64,000 bases of DNA from Tetragonia tetragonoides (Eukaryota > Streptophyta > Magnoliopsida > Caryophyllales > Aizoaceae), in contig CM076154.1 of the NCBI GenBank assembly GCA_038025085.1, positions 32,418,501 through 32,482,500 of the forward strand, given 5' to 3'. A program made the position numbers and the translations under genes. The notes under the pieces are model-generated. The model ran no database searches. It was not told the DNA's origin and worked only from the letters and a program-made list of their open reading frames with translations. Positions 34,691-44,973 of the stretch are shown here, in pieces (position 1 is the stretch's first letter; each line of letters starts with the position of its first letter).

Positions 34691-35134
34691 TTTCCTTGGA
34701 GGAATTTCCTTGTTAGAAAATCTAGAAGAGAATGATTTTGACTTTTGATAAATTCAATATCGAAATCAAAAAAGGAAAGTATAGCTTGTCATCTAGCAAA
34801 TATTTGTTTTTGCAAAACTTCTATTAGGTGTTTCAACTTATCATGAGAGCATCCTTTTAGGTGTTCATCTAATAAGATGTGACGAGCGAGCCTCCAAAAG
34901 GAAAATAAAACATAAAAAAAAAAAAAAAAAAATGAATGAATGAAATAAATGAAGACGAATCATGTAGGTCAGGGATAGAAATGAAAATAGAGAGATCCAA
35001 AGACTTGAGTAGGTCTTGATAGCATAGCTCGTTTGGTACAACGACATCGCCAACTCTGAAATCTGAATGATATCATGTACTATTCAAAATGAATGGAAAA
35101 GATATCCACCTTGGCCTTTCATCTAACAAAAAAA
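34691..35134. other. Non-coding stretch
   Basis: AT-rich, with an A17 tract at about 34915-34931. I see no gene or defined element. Confidence 0.4.
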
Positions 35135-35533
35135 CTTAGGTGGACCTAGTTCATGGTGGACCAATACTTTATTTAGAGTCACCCTTCTAATAGTGGAGTT
35201 ACCCCATACTTTACCTGGAGCCACCCCTTTATTACTAGAGTTACCCCCTACTTTACCTGGAGACACGCACCCTCTAATAGTGGAGCCACCTCCTACTTTA
35301 CCTGGAGTCACCCCTCAAATTTATATTTGACACCACCCCTCTAAAAGTGGAGTCACCCCCTACTTCACCTGAAGTCACTGCACCCCTCAAATTTATGTTT
35401 GGTGTCACCCTTAATAGTGGAGTCACCCCATACTTCACCTGGATCCACTTTTCTAATAGTGGAGTCACCTCCTACTTTACCTGGAGCCACCCCTCAAATT
35501 TACTTGGTCCATGGTGAACTAAGTCCACACAAG
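35135..35533. mobile_element. Minisatellite-bearing MITE, copy 2
   Basis: Inverted termini of about 28 bases: CTTAGGTGGACCTAGTTCA at the left and, inverted, CTTGTGTGGACTTAGTTCA at the right, both continuing to TGGACCAA. Between them are about seven units of 40-70 bases built from CTAATAGTGGAGTCACCCC, TACTTTACCTGGAG and CCACCCCTCAAATTTA. No coding capacity. Copy 1 at 31.1 kb is in the opposite orientation. Confidence 0.75.
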
Positions 35534-36349
35534 ATATGGTGTTCATCTTCATCCTCCCTTCCCTCCCTCTCAAAAACCTAAGCTTCTACTCGTATTTTTG
35601 GGGCTATCATCAATTATTTAATACGGATGATAAGTCTCAATCTAGTATTTTTATTTATGTTTCTTCATTTTATTAATTGTAGGTCTTTGAATAACATCAG
35701 TCTCTTCATTAGTGAGAGTTTTAGTTTGTCCATTTATTGAATATAACAGTCTCTCCTTCTATAAGAGTACCGTTAGTTTTAGGTTGTTTGCAATTGGTTT
35801 ATCGTTTTATTGGACCTGTGGCACTAATGCGGATCTTATTTTCATGAAACAATCTATGATATTAGAGGTCAACATTTATCAACAAGGCTCTCGCGGGGTT
35901 TTCCGTGAAAGGGATGTAATGAGAAACAACGATGAAAAGAAAGTGTTTTGCAACATCAAATCAAATCTCCTCAGCTAGTATAAGCTTTGTTACAAGAATA
36001 GTTTCTGATGTTGTTTTAGATTTATACGTTAGTGAATTAGATATCGTTTATAGATGTCGGATGAGTTTATATTCATGAAATTTCTACGTAGTTAACACGA
36101 TTACATTACAAAGGGATGAGTTCATGAATGGAAGTTTTTTTTTCTTTTTTTAGGAGAAGGGATTAGGGGTGCAAACTGATAAGTTTTGTCTCGAATGTGG
36201 AAAGTATATAATATGTTTCCTAATTCTTTTTATGATACCATAATATCAGAGATGAAAAAATATTTTGGATCTTTCAAAATAGACGAGATATTTCTAAATT
36301 CTCAATTGTATTAGGTTTAGGTTTTTAGGTGTCTATATAAAAACTCATG
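35534..36349. other. Non-coding stretch
   Basis: Short frames (for example 35712-35978) have no domain. I see no defined element here. Confidence 0.4.
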
Positions 36350-36552
36350 AGACATTCAGTTTATGTATGTGTAGGAGAACCACCACCATCAAGCTCAATT
36401 GATATAATGAGTTATTCTTTTCCTTCACCCATGATTTTTCCCATATTTAGGATTTTCCACGCAAATCGTGTATCTTCTTTTTCTATATTGGTTAATTAGT
36501 TCCACTCCTAAGATTAAGTACGACCAAATTCCTAACAAATTGGTATCAAGCC
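36350..36552 (+). repeat. LTR 3' end with primer binding site
   Basis: GGATTTTCCACGCAAATCGTG, common in Copia LTR tails, precedes an LTR-like end (CCTAACA, 36537) and TGGTATCAAGCC (36541-36552), a PBS. The LTR start is not clear. No gag follows; instead an LTR-like start appears at 36770. Confidence 0.5.
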
Positions 36553-36769
36553 CCATGTGAAGATCCTGACCCATTATCTGCCCTATGAGGAGGGTCATTG
36601 AGGAAGCAAGTGGAGGAGGATTTGATGTAATGTGTGGAGTCAAGAAGGCCCACCAGTGTTATGTGCCATATTAACGGTAGCCCATGAGGGGCATGTTGAA
36701 CCTCATATTGAGGACGCTGTTGATCTACCTCCAGATTGCCAAGTTGAAAGGGACTCACATGTGAGCGGG

Positions 36770-36892
36770 AATGTTAAGAATATAACCCACATGTGAGTGT
36801 CACACATTAAAAGAATTGGAGAGAGTTGGATTGTAATATAAGTTAGTGGGTTACTCCACCTTACACCAATCGATTTTAGGATGTATTTTAAT
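36770..36892 (+). repeat. LTR-start-like repeat; inverted copy at 49 kb
   Basis: It begins TGTTAAGAATATAACCC after a purine-rich GAGCGGGAA. It continues ACATGTGAGTGTCACACATT, AAAAGAATTGGA-AGAGT, GTTAGTGGGTTACTCCACCT. The same order is found inverted at 48983-49106. It could be the 3' LTR of a small non-autonomous element beginning at 36350. Confidence 0.6.
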
Positions 36893-37378
36893 GAGGGTAC
36901 TTGAGATTTCTTTTGCAACTCTATTTTGTTTCCCGACAATATCATGAAGTGCATGCTAGGTATTTCTATCGCGTTAATAGGCAATTGACTTTAGGACTAG
37001 TTCTTATGTGTTTGGTAAAAAGTTTGGGTTGTCTAAACCCTACAAGGCTATAACGACTTGATTAAGGATCTTTACCCTAACAATGATGTGCTTTCTATTA
37101 TCAGTTGTATCTGAAAGTTTTCCCCAAGATTGCCCCATAGGATGACTCTGGTCCAAAGAAACATTACTTATTGACTACATGCATTGACCACAACAAAAAG
37201 ATATGTTCTTTGATTCATACATATAGAAGTAGGAAAGTAATTTAGAAATTTTGTTATAAAACAAGCTAATTAAATGGATCAAATTGTTGATTCCCGCTTT
37301 TTCTTCATCTGCTTGATTATTCGACTAATGATGTTCCCCAAGCTAAATATATATTAAATATTCAGCGAGCCTACCGTC
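36893..37378. other. Non-coding flank of the Copia element
   Basis: No gene, and no repeat that I recognise. Confidence 0.4.
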
Positions 37379-37832
37379 TGTTGGAATAAATCAGATTAAA
37401 GCTATAACCTCCATATCGAATTACTTAGACTAGAACATAAGTGGAAGCGTACCTGAATCCATAAGTGCAAGCTTTTGATCCGGGTTGAAGATCGCCTAGG
37501 GTTAGAGCGTCTTCTAGTTGATACACACACTAGGGTTTCTCTCTCTAACGATGAAATGTCAGACAGATGTCACGTGTGTTCAACTGGGGACCATAATCCT
37601 TATATACCTAGAGTTTCTTATCCCTAATTAGCCCATCATCAATTAGGGTTAAGCCTGTGGCTCTCTACACAATTGGGCCATATACCTTATAAGAGGATAT
37701 ATTAGCCCACCTAATATTAAATCCGTAGGACCACTGATATTGGGTCAAACCGTACGATAGCATATAACATACAATTAATCCGTATAATATAATTGCCCAT
37801 ATACATGAGGTATAAAGTCCATAAATCTAACA
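37379..37832 (-). repeat. 3' LTR of the Copia element
   Basis: 454 bases with TGTT..AACA ends, matching the 5' LTR at 48720-48929 in order. The 5' copy lacks two internal blocks present here (about 37415-37558 and about 37708-37798). Confidence 0.88.
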
Positions 37833-38255
37833 ATCTCCCACGACATACTCATGTATATGCACAAACATTAGTATTGTATGTTACTTTATAACCTCAAGAG
37901 CTCAGAATTGCTATCAACCTGAAATCGTCATTAACCAATCCGGTCCATCAATCATATCAACATAGAACCAAATAGATCTTTGTTACATTGACATAACTAG
38001 ACCCAACAATGATCATGTATATCAATATAATCAACGACATGGATCAAGTATAGGTGTATAGCATGGAAATAACACAAAGTGTGGCCTGAAATAGAATGTC
38101 TATTTCCAACTGGTCCACCTTAAACTTTAGTGATATCAACCTCAAAACTGTAAGAGTACATTAAACTTTAAAACTGATTATCTGCAGATAAAACCTTAAA
38201 GACTGAATTACTAAAGGTCTTGGACAACATAGAAACACTATAACACAAACTCCCA

Positions 38256-40075
38256 CTAAAACTCATAATCCTTAACTGATTTGACACCCATACGAGCAAC
38301 ATGCTCATGAAACACTTTGGGTGGCAATCCTTTAGTGAGCGGATCCGCAATCATGGAGTTTGTACTGATGTGCTCTATGTACAATTGTCCATTATATACT
38401 CTTTCCTTCACAGCTCGAAATTTGACGTCTATATGTTTTGCCTTCGTCAAACTGCTGTTATTTTTAGCATAAAGGATTGCTGACTATTGTCACACATTAG
38501 CTTGAATGGTCTTTCAACACCATCAACTATTCGCAGTCCAGCAACAAAGTTTCGCAACCATAATCCTTAATTAGATGCCTTATAGCATGTTATAAACTCT
38601 GCCTCCACGGTGGAAGTAGTCGTAAGAGTTTGCTTAATGCTTCTCCAAGAGATAACTCCTCCAGCAAGCATGTAGATATAGCCTGAAGTGGATATCAGAC
38701 TATCTTGACATCCAGCAAAATCGGAGTTGGTGTAACCAAGGATCTCAAGCTGATCCGACTTTTGATATGTGAGCATGTAGTCCTTTGTTCTCTGTAAATA
38801 CCGCATGACCCTTTTGGCTGCTTTCCAATGGTCCATATCCCGATTGCTGAGATATTTGCCTAACATCCCAACAATGTATGCAAGATTAGGTCGTGTGCAA
38901 ATCTGAGCATACATCAGATTCCCTACAGCCAAGCATAAAGTGTCTTCTCCATTTCCTTAGTTTCAAAACCATTCTTTGGGCACTGATTGAGACTAAATTT
39001 GTCTCCCTTAGCAACAGGGGTGTCACCTAGTTTACAATCCTTCATGCCAAATCTCTTAAGATCCTTATCGATATAGCCCTTTTGTGACAGTCCGAGAACG
39101 CCTTTGGAGCGATCTCGATGAATCTGAATTCTTAACATCTTTTATTTTAAATTTCTTTGAAAGAAATCTCTTAGTTTCGTGCAATAAGCCTATATCGTTG
39201 CTGACAAGCAGTATGTCTTCGACATATAAAACCAGAAAAATATGCTTAGTCCCAGTGAACTTGTGGTATATACAGTCACCAACAACGTTTGGTTCAAAAT
39301 TAAATGATGTAACAACTTCATGAAACTTGTGATACCACTGACGGGAAGCTTGCTTGATCCCATAGATGGATTTCTTTAATTTGCAAACCATTTTCTTTGG
39401 CTCTCCGGAAATAAAGTTTTCTGGTTGCACCATATAAATTGTTTCTTCAATGTCACCATTGAGAAATGCTGTCTTAACATCCATCTAATAAAGTTCAAGA
39501 TCAAAATGTGCCACTAGTGCCATTATTGTCCTAAAAGAGTATTTTGATGAAGCTGTAGAGATAGTCTCTTTATAATCAATGCTTTCCTTTTGAGAATAAA
39601 CCTTTGCGACAAGACGAGCTTTAAGCCTAATGACATTGCCCTCTGAATCCCGCTTGGTTTTAAATATCCATTTGCAACCAATGGGTTTAACACCTTCAGG
39701 CAATGAGACAAGCTCGCAAACGTCATTGTCATTCATGGACTTAATCTCATCAATCATGGCATCAATCCACTTTTGAGAATTAGAACTTTCCATGGCTTGA
39801 CGATAGTTGATTGGATCATCTTCCACAAGTCCAAGGTCTGATTCTTGTTCCCGGAGAAAGACAAAAGTATCTTCCATCATTTCCAAATTTACCTCATGTT
39901 CTTGAAGATATACAATGTAATCATCTGCAATTGCATTTCTCTTTTCTCTAGTGGATCTCCTTAATGGCACTTCATGTTCTTGAGGTTGTTGAGTTTGATC
40001 TACATTAACAATGTCAGGAACTTGATTGGGGAGACTATCAAGATTGTCTTGCACCGAAATTGTTTCGTGATCCAT
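38256..40075 (-). pseudogene. Copia reverse transcriptase and RNase H
   Basis: Minus-strand frames in order are 40075-39485, 39484-39065, 39138-38923, 38932-38567 and 38450-38256. The RT start has WIDAMIDEIKSM and GCKWIFKTKRD, then MDVKTAFLNG, SIYGIKQASRQW and an altered active site reading YVEDILL, where the family has YVDD (Glu codon at 39218-39220). RNase H shows GYTNSDFAGC, STSGY, EAEF and ADPLTKGLPPKVFHEHV. TAG at 39485-39487 replaces the Gln before MDVKT. Further shifts lie near 39130, 38930 and 38560. The protein would copy the element RNA; it cannot be functional here. Confidence 0.88.
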
Positions 40076-40093
40076 ATTAGGAATGGGAACACC

Positions 40094-41119
40094 CTAATCA
40101 TGATCAACGTCAACTGAAGGAAGAGACACGTGCTCTTCCTCAAAAACAAAATCTCTAACTTTAACTCCCCACCCCCCAAACTCGATATCCTCAAAGAACC
40201 GGACATTACCTGTCTCAAAAATAGTTATAGAAGAGGGATGATAGAACTTATACCCCCTAGACCTTTCAGAATACCCAACAAAATAGCTACTAACTGGCTT
40301 AGAGTCTAGTTTCTTTTCATTTCGCCTATAAGGCCTTGCTTCAGCTGGACAACCCCAAATATGCAAGTGCTTTATACTAGGCTTTTTCCCAGTCCATAGT
40401 TCGTATGGAGTTTTAATTGTAGATTTAGTTGGAACTCTGTTAAGTATATATGCTGCAGTTTTCAATGCATCTCCTCAGAATGAGTCTGGCAAAGGTAGTA
40501 TGACAAACCATACTTCTCACCATGTCCTTTAATGTCCGATTTCGTCTCTCAGCTACATCATTCATGGTAGGACTACCTGGCATGGTGTATTGAGTAACCA
40601 TCCCACACTCATCTAGGAATTTAGCAAATGGCCCTAGACGCTGTTCACCTGAACCATCATATCTGCCAATAGTATTCACCACCACGATCAGATCTAACGG
40701 TTTTAATCCTTTTGCAATTGATTTTCAACTTCGGCCTTAAATCATTTGAGCACGTCAATTGATTGGGACTTCTCAGTAATTAGATATAGATACCCATAAC
40801 GAGAGTAATCGTCTATGAATGTGATAAAGTATTGTTGACCATTTCTACAAGGTGTAGGAAATGGCCCACAAATATCTGTATGTATCAATTCTAAAACATT
40901 TGTAGCTCTCTCGGCACCTAATCTAGTCTTGTTTGTTTGTTTTCCCATAATGCACTCAATGCAAATATCTGAATTTGAGGAATCAAGAGAATCAAGAATT
41001 CCATCTGACACAAGTTTCTGAATTCTTTGTTTGGATATGTGACCCAAATGCTTGTGCCAGAGTGATAAAGAATTCTCGTTGGTCAATTTTCTTTTAGTAC
41101 CACGTGAACTTACATGCAA
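40094..41119 (-). pseudogene. Copia integrase
   Basis: The GAG-pre-integrase/HHCC part (LWHKHLGHISKQRI, CIECIMGKQTN) leads into the DDE core with HTDICGPF and FIDDYSRYGYLYL. A break near 40742-40685 is followed by MPGSPTMNDVAERRNRTL, which carries the Glu. Another shift at about 40465-40440 joins to AAYILNRVPTKSTIKTPYEL, PYRRNEKKLDSKPVS and a C-terminal region. The expected order and spacing are kept but at least two frameshifts prevent one product. Confidence 0.88.
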
Positions 41120-41280
41120 GGTTTCACTATGTGATACATTATATCAAGCAAATATAGGCTAGCATATCCTGATAAAAGACCGGAACCAATAAAATTTGAA
41201 CCTTGAAAGAGATTAATTTTATTGATTCCAAATTAATAATAATAACCGGATTTGTCCAAAGTAGGAACAATAATTAAATT

Positions 41281-42150
41281 TCATCTAAATGACGGCACAA
41301 AAAAAGTCTCTTTCAAATCCAAATAAAATCCAGTCTTTAACAATAGCCTAAAAGTTCCAATAGCCTTCACTTCAAGATGCGTGTTGTCACCCATATAGAT
41401 GTATCTTTCACCATCAATCGATTTTCGACAGCTCTGGCAACCATGCATAGACATACAAATGTGAGTAGTAGCACCAGAATCTACCCACCAAGTATCTTTG
41501 GGTACCGAAGTCAAATTAACCTTAGAACAAACAAGAGCAAGAGATATAGCCCTTTTCGCACGCCAAACGTGGTATTTGGTACACTCTCTTTTCATGGAAT
41601 TAGTTCCCCTCACAAAAGAAGCAACCTGATTCCTTAGTTTTAACTTTATTTTCCTTATGCCGCTTCTTTTGGGGTCTTAGCACCGCAACTTCCTTTTTAT
41701 TTTTCTAGTGTCCTTAGAGGTTGATGCCGAATAAGCATCCCGTATGTTCCTGTTGCCTCTATACCTTATGGAAACAAGATTACTCATAAGAGTATTAGTT
41801 TCCGCCTTTTTGGCTTTTGCAAAACGTATCTCAAGTTTGGCAAGGAACGATTTGACATTATCCTCTTCAGACATAGTGCCCCTAAGTGTTTCTGGAATTG
41901 CACGCTTCATGATCATAAGACTCATGCAATTTGAGTGTTCCCACTTCTCCATCTCCCTCTTTTGGTCAGAGGTAGATGTATCCTTAAGAGCATCGGGTTT
42001 CTCAATCCGAAGTGCAAGGTCTAGATCCATGCAACTGAGAACTATCATAACGTTCTCTTTCCATTCCGTAAAGTTTGTGTCGTTAAGCACAGGGATACTG
42101 TTAATGTTTGCAGATATCGTAGCAGCAGATGAATTGAATGAAAGAGAACT
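41281..42150 (-). pseudogene. Copia gag and protease
   Basis: The gag core (UBN2 type) begins near SIPVLNDTNFTEWKENV (about 42110) and runs to 41677 with IPETLRGTMSEED and FAKAKKAETNTLMSNL. A shift separates it from the CCHC-like/protease part at 41613-41281, with WWVDSGATTHIC, the aspartic protease site. Gag packages RNA and the protease processes the polyprotein. The true gag start is not certain because no in-frame ATG stands before SIPVLND. Confidence 0.82.
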
Positions 42151-42992
42151 AAAGATAACATGAACAACAAGCTCACAATTACTTTACCTTAACTTTAGTT
42201 TACAGATTCAAATGTATTGGCAAATCCCATCACAAGATACCTAGCACAACATTGATTTTAGTCTTTGGACAGAAAATCAACTTGTAATAAGTGGTACTCT
42301 TGATGTAGTAATCAAATATTGACAATAAACTCCTGTCAAATATCAAGACTTTCTTTGGACCGACTTAATATTCACATGGAAAACCTAATAATTGTTACAT
42401 ATTTATCACCACAAGCATGCTTGAGTTTCGGCCAAATAACAACCTTTCTTTGGGCCGGGTGTTAAACGCATAAAATTCGCGCACAAACAATCTTCTAATA
42501 TTTTAAATTAATCAATCTACATAAAAGAGGTTACTTTGGTAACATATTGTTTCAATTAGCTAATTCAAAATATTAAATATCCATAAAATAATTATAACCT
42601 TATTGCCAAATATGAATGTGAACCAAATTTTAAAGTATACCGAATAAATCCTTAGTGAAATATAAATAAATCCTTAAAAAGCATATAATGGTATACGCCA
42701 GAAGCATATTGCTCTTTATCATAATTCCAAGATCAACTTTTGAAGTCCATTCAATCACGACACTAAGTAGTATGTACATCTTGAGATTACTGAATGCACA
42801 AACTTAAAAAGAACAATGAACCCATGTTGTTTTGAAATAATAAACAAATAAACCTTGAGCACTTAATTCATAAATTGATGCATAACCAAAAGGAATCAAG
42901 TTGATTGAATTCTACCAATCACGCTTAACTTAAGTTGAGCAATTGAGTTTTGAATATGACAAATTTATTTAATTATAAAGTAATGCTACTTA
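42151..42992 (-). other. Leader region of the Copia element, part 1
   Basis: AT-rich non-coding sequence between gag and the solo LTR insertion. The leader resumes at 44916-44973 and 48446-48706, giving about 1.2 kb between PBS and gag once the insertions are removed. Confidence 0.6.
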
Positions 42993-43316
42993 TGTGTTAG
43001 TGTTTCAGGAATTTATTTATGTAAGAGTTTGTTAAAGAAAGATCAAGAAGAAGACACTAGTTATTCTCATGTTCTCTAGGTTATTTATTTATTTCTTAGA
43101 GTTCATGTTAAAGCTATGCAATTATATAAATGTGGAATTTATATTTATTAGGCAATAAATTATTAAACGTAAAAAGTCTTTGTGTTTGGGAATGATCCTT
43201 GAAACTTTAGTGTTCACTGGAACGTTGCCTACACACATACAAGGATACGTTCAATCGACTGAAATAAATTTAAGATTGCGCGGTATCTTAAATTTTATCT
43301 CTTATTATTTATATCC

Positions 43317-43960
43317 TTTTTTTTTTTTTTGGTCAGTAAACAAACTCATTTTATTAACCAAGTAGGAACGTGACAATACAACTGGCGGTTTTGACACTCC
43401 CAACCAAATACACAACATAAACACTAAGCAAGATGCAGAGATTATCAGTAGATACTAAATTGGCACATTCTAGAAAGGGTACAATTTAGTATCCTCATCA
43501 TTTAGAGCATACGAGCATTTTACAATTTTGGATAACTATCAAGTAGCATCAAAGTTTTCTGCCATTTGTGATGCTTGATCCCTCTGGTATGTAACTCATT
43601 GACAATGGTGTGCAGGATACTCTCAGCATTAGTAGTTTCCTGCATGAAGCGCAACCTGTTTCTAGCTGACCAGATATGATACACTGTAGCTGCAAAAAGA
43701 AAAGTGAGAATACAAAAATGTGGCTTGTTGTTTCTCACCATTTGCTGCATCCAACATACCTCATCATCCCACGCAAGTGGTTGTCTCATTAAACCAAACC
43801 AGTTCAGCATAGCTTTCCATATTTTCTTTGAGAATTGGCACTCAAAGAATAAGTGTGCAATTGTTTCATCAGAGCAAGAGTTACACAGGGAGCACGCAAG
43901 TGGAACATGCAACCCCCAAACTGCGCACCTGCTGGCAGTGTTCAATCTCCCATGAAGAGC
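43317..43960 (-). mobile_element. 5'-truncated LINE fragment
   Basis: T14 at 43317-43330 is the inverted poly(A) tail. The minus-strand frame 43945-43520 encodes the zf-RVT end of ORF2 (RLNTASRCAVWGL, CSLCNSCSDETIAHLFFEC, VYHIWSARNRLRF). TATCC plus T residues flanks both sides (43312-43316 and 43961-43970), a plausible target duplication. Confidence 0.82.
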
Positions 43961-44642
43961 TATCCTTTTTATTGTGCCAAAGATATTATTTGCTAAGTGA
44001 TTCTTCTGAAATCTATTTATTCTTATATTTGGCTACATGCATGGTTTTTAACGGGGAAGAAAATACTTTCTATAAAGATATTTATTTAATTTTATTTTCT
44101 TCATAAAAACTGATTTTGATATATATCCTTTATATGATAAAGATATTTATTCATCTTTATGAAAATCTTGTTTACCAAGTAAAAGGAAAAAGAGATTTGG
44201 TTTCCTAGTCGCAAATAGGTTTCCTAATTGCTTTTTACTTCTTGATTATGCGTATAAAAAGAAGTTGAAACCTAAATCAGTTTTTACGCCTCTCCTAGCA
44301 CTGAACGTGATATTATATTTGAGAGAGTCTTCATCACAAACGTTTACACATTATAGAGAACGTTGCCTAATGGTTATAAGTTTCATACATTATATTCATT
44401 GCAAAGCTATAGGTTTATATTGTACCTTTTCCCTTATTGAAGTTCATCACGGTGAACATTGTGTGTTGATTACAATAGCTAGAGTTAGTTGAGTGTTCGA
44501 GTGCGTGGGTTGAGTTAGAGTTAACTTGATCGAGTTGTACTATTCTCTTAATAGAAGAAGTAGTCTTTAAAGTCCTCCGGGCCGTGGCTTTTTATCCTTT
44601 ATGAGTTACAAAAGGTTTTCCACGTAAATCGTGAGTGCTTTA

Positions 44643-44824
44643 GGCCCTGTTCTTTTCGTCGATTCCATGATATATTCTGTTCCGTTCCGTTCCGCGCCGC
44701 ATTCTGTACTTTATTTTGTCTCACATATTTTTGAATTATCCGCGCCGCGCCGTTCCAATCCGTTCCGTTCTATTCTGTTCCATTCCTCGCCGTCCTGCAC
44801 CATTCCGTTGAAGAGAACAGGGCC
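44643..44824. mobile_element. 182-bp MITE with TTCCG-rich interior
   Basis: The ends GGCCCTGTTCTTTTCGTCG and, inverted, GGCCCTGTTCTCTTCAACG are terminal repeats. TTA (44640-44642) and TTG (44825-44827) flank them. The homologous LTR fragment at 30422-30607 lacks the insert at this point, confirming the boundaries. The interior is built of TTCCGTTCCG and CGCCGC strings, unusually GC-rich for this window. Confidence 0.82.
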
Positions 44825-44965
44825 TTGATTCTAGTTTTTTTATACTTGTTTTAAATTCCGCAAATTTGGGATAACACAATTCACCCTCTCTCTTGTGTAC
44901 CTTGTGCTACTAACAACTTGCATACATAAAAGTCAAACTCAATCCTTTGCATGTGAATTGAATCA

Positions 44966-44973
44966 CCAGTAGA
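44966..44973. repeat. hAT target site duplication, left
   Basis: CCAGTAGA is repeated exactly at 48438-48445 on the other side of the hAT element. Confidence 0.92.

Larger units (their letters stand above)
42993..44915 (+). repeat. Solo Copia-type LTR carrying two insertions
   Basis: It starts TGTGTTAGTG and ends CTACTAACA. It is flanked by ACTTA (42988-42992) and ACTTG (44916-44920), a 5-bp target duplication with one mismatch. The 3' part has the GTTTTCCACGTAAATCGTGAGT and AACACAATTCACC strings of Copia LTRs. A LINE fragment (43317-43960) and a MITE (44643-44824) lie inside. No internal genes or second LTR are present, so it is a recombinant solo LTR of about 1.1 kb. Confidence 0.7.
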
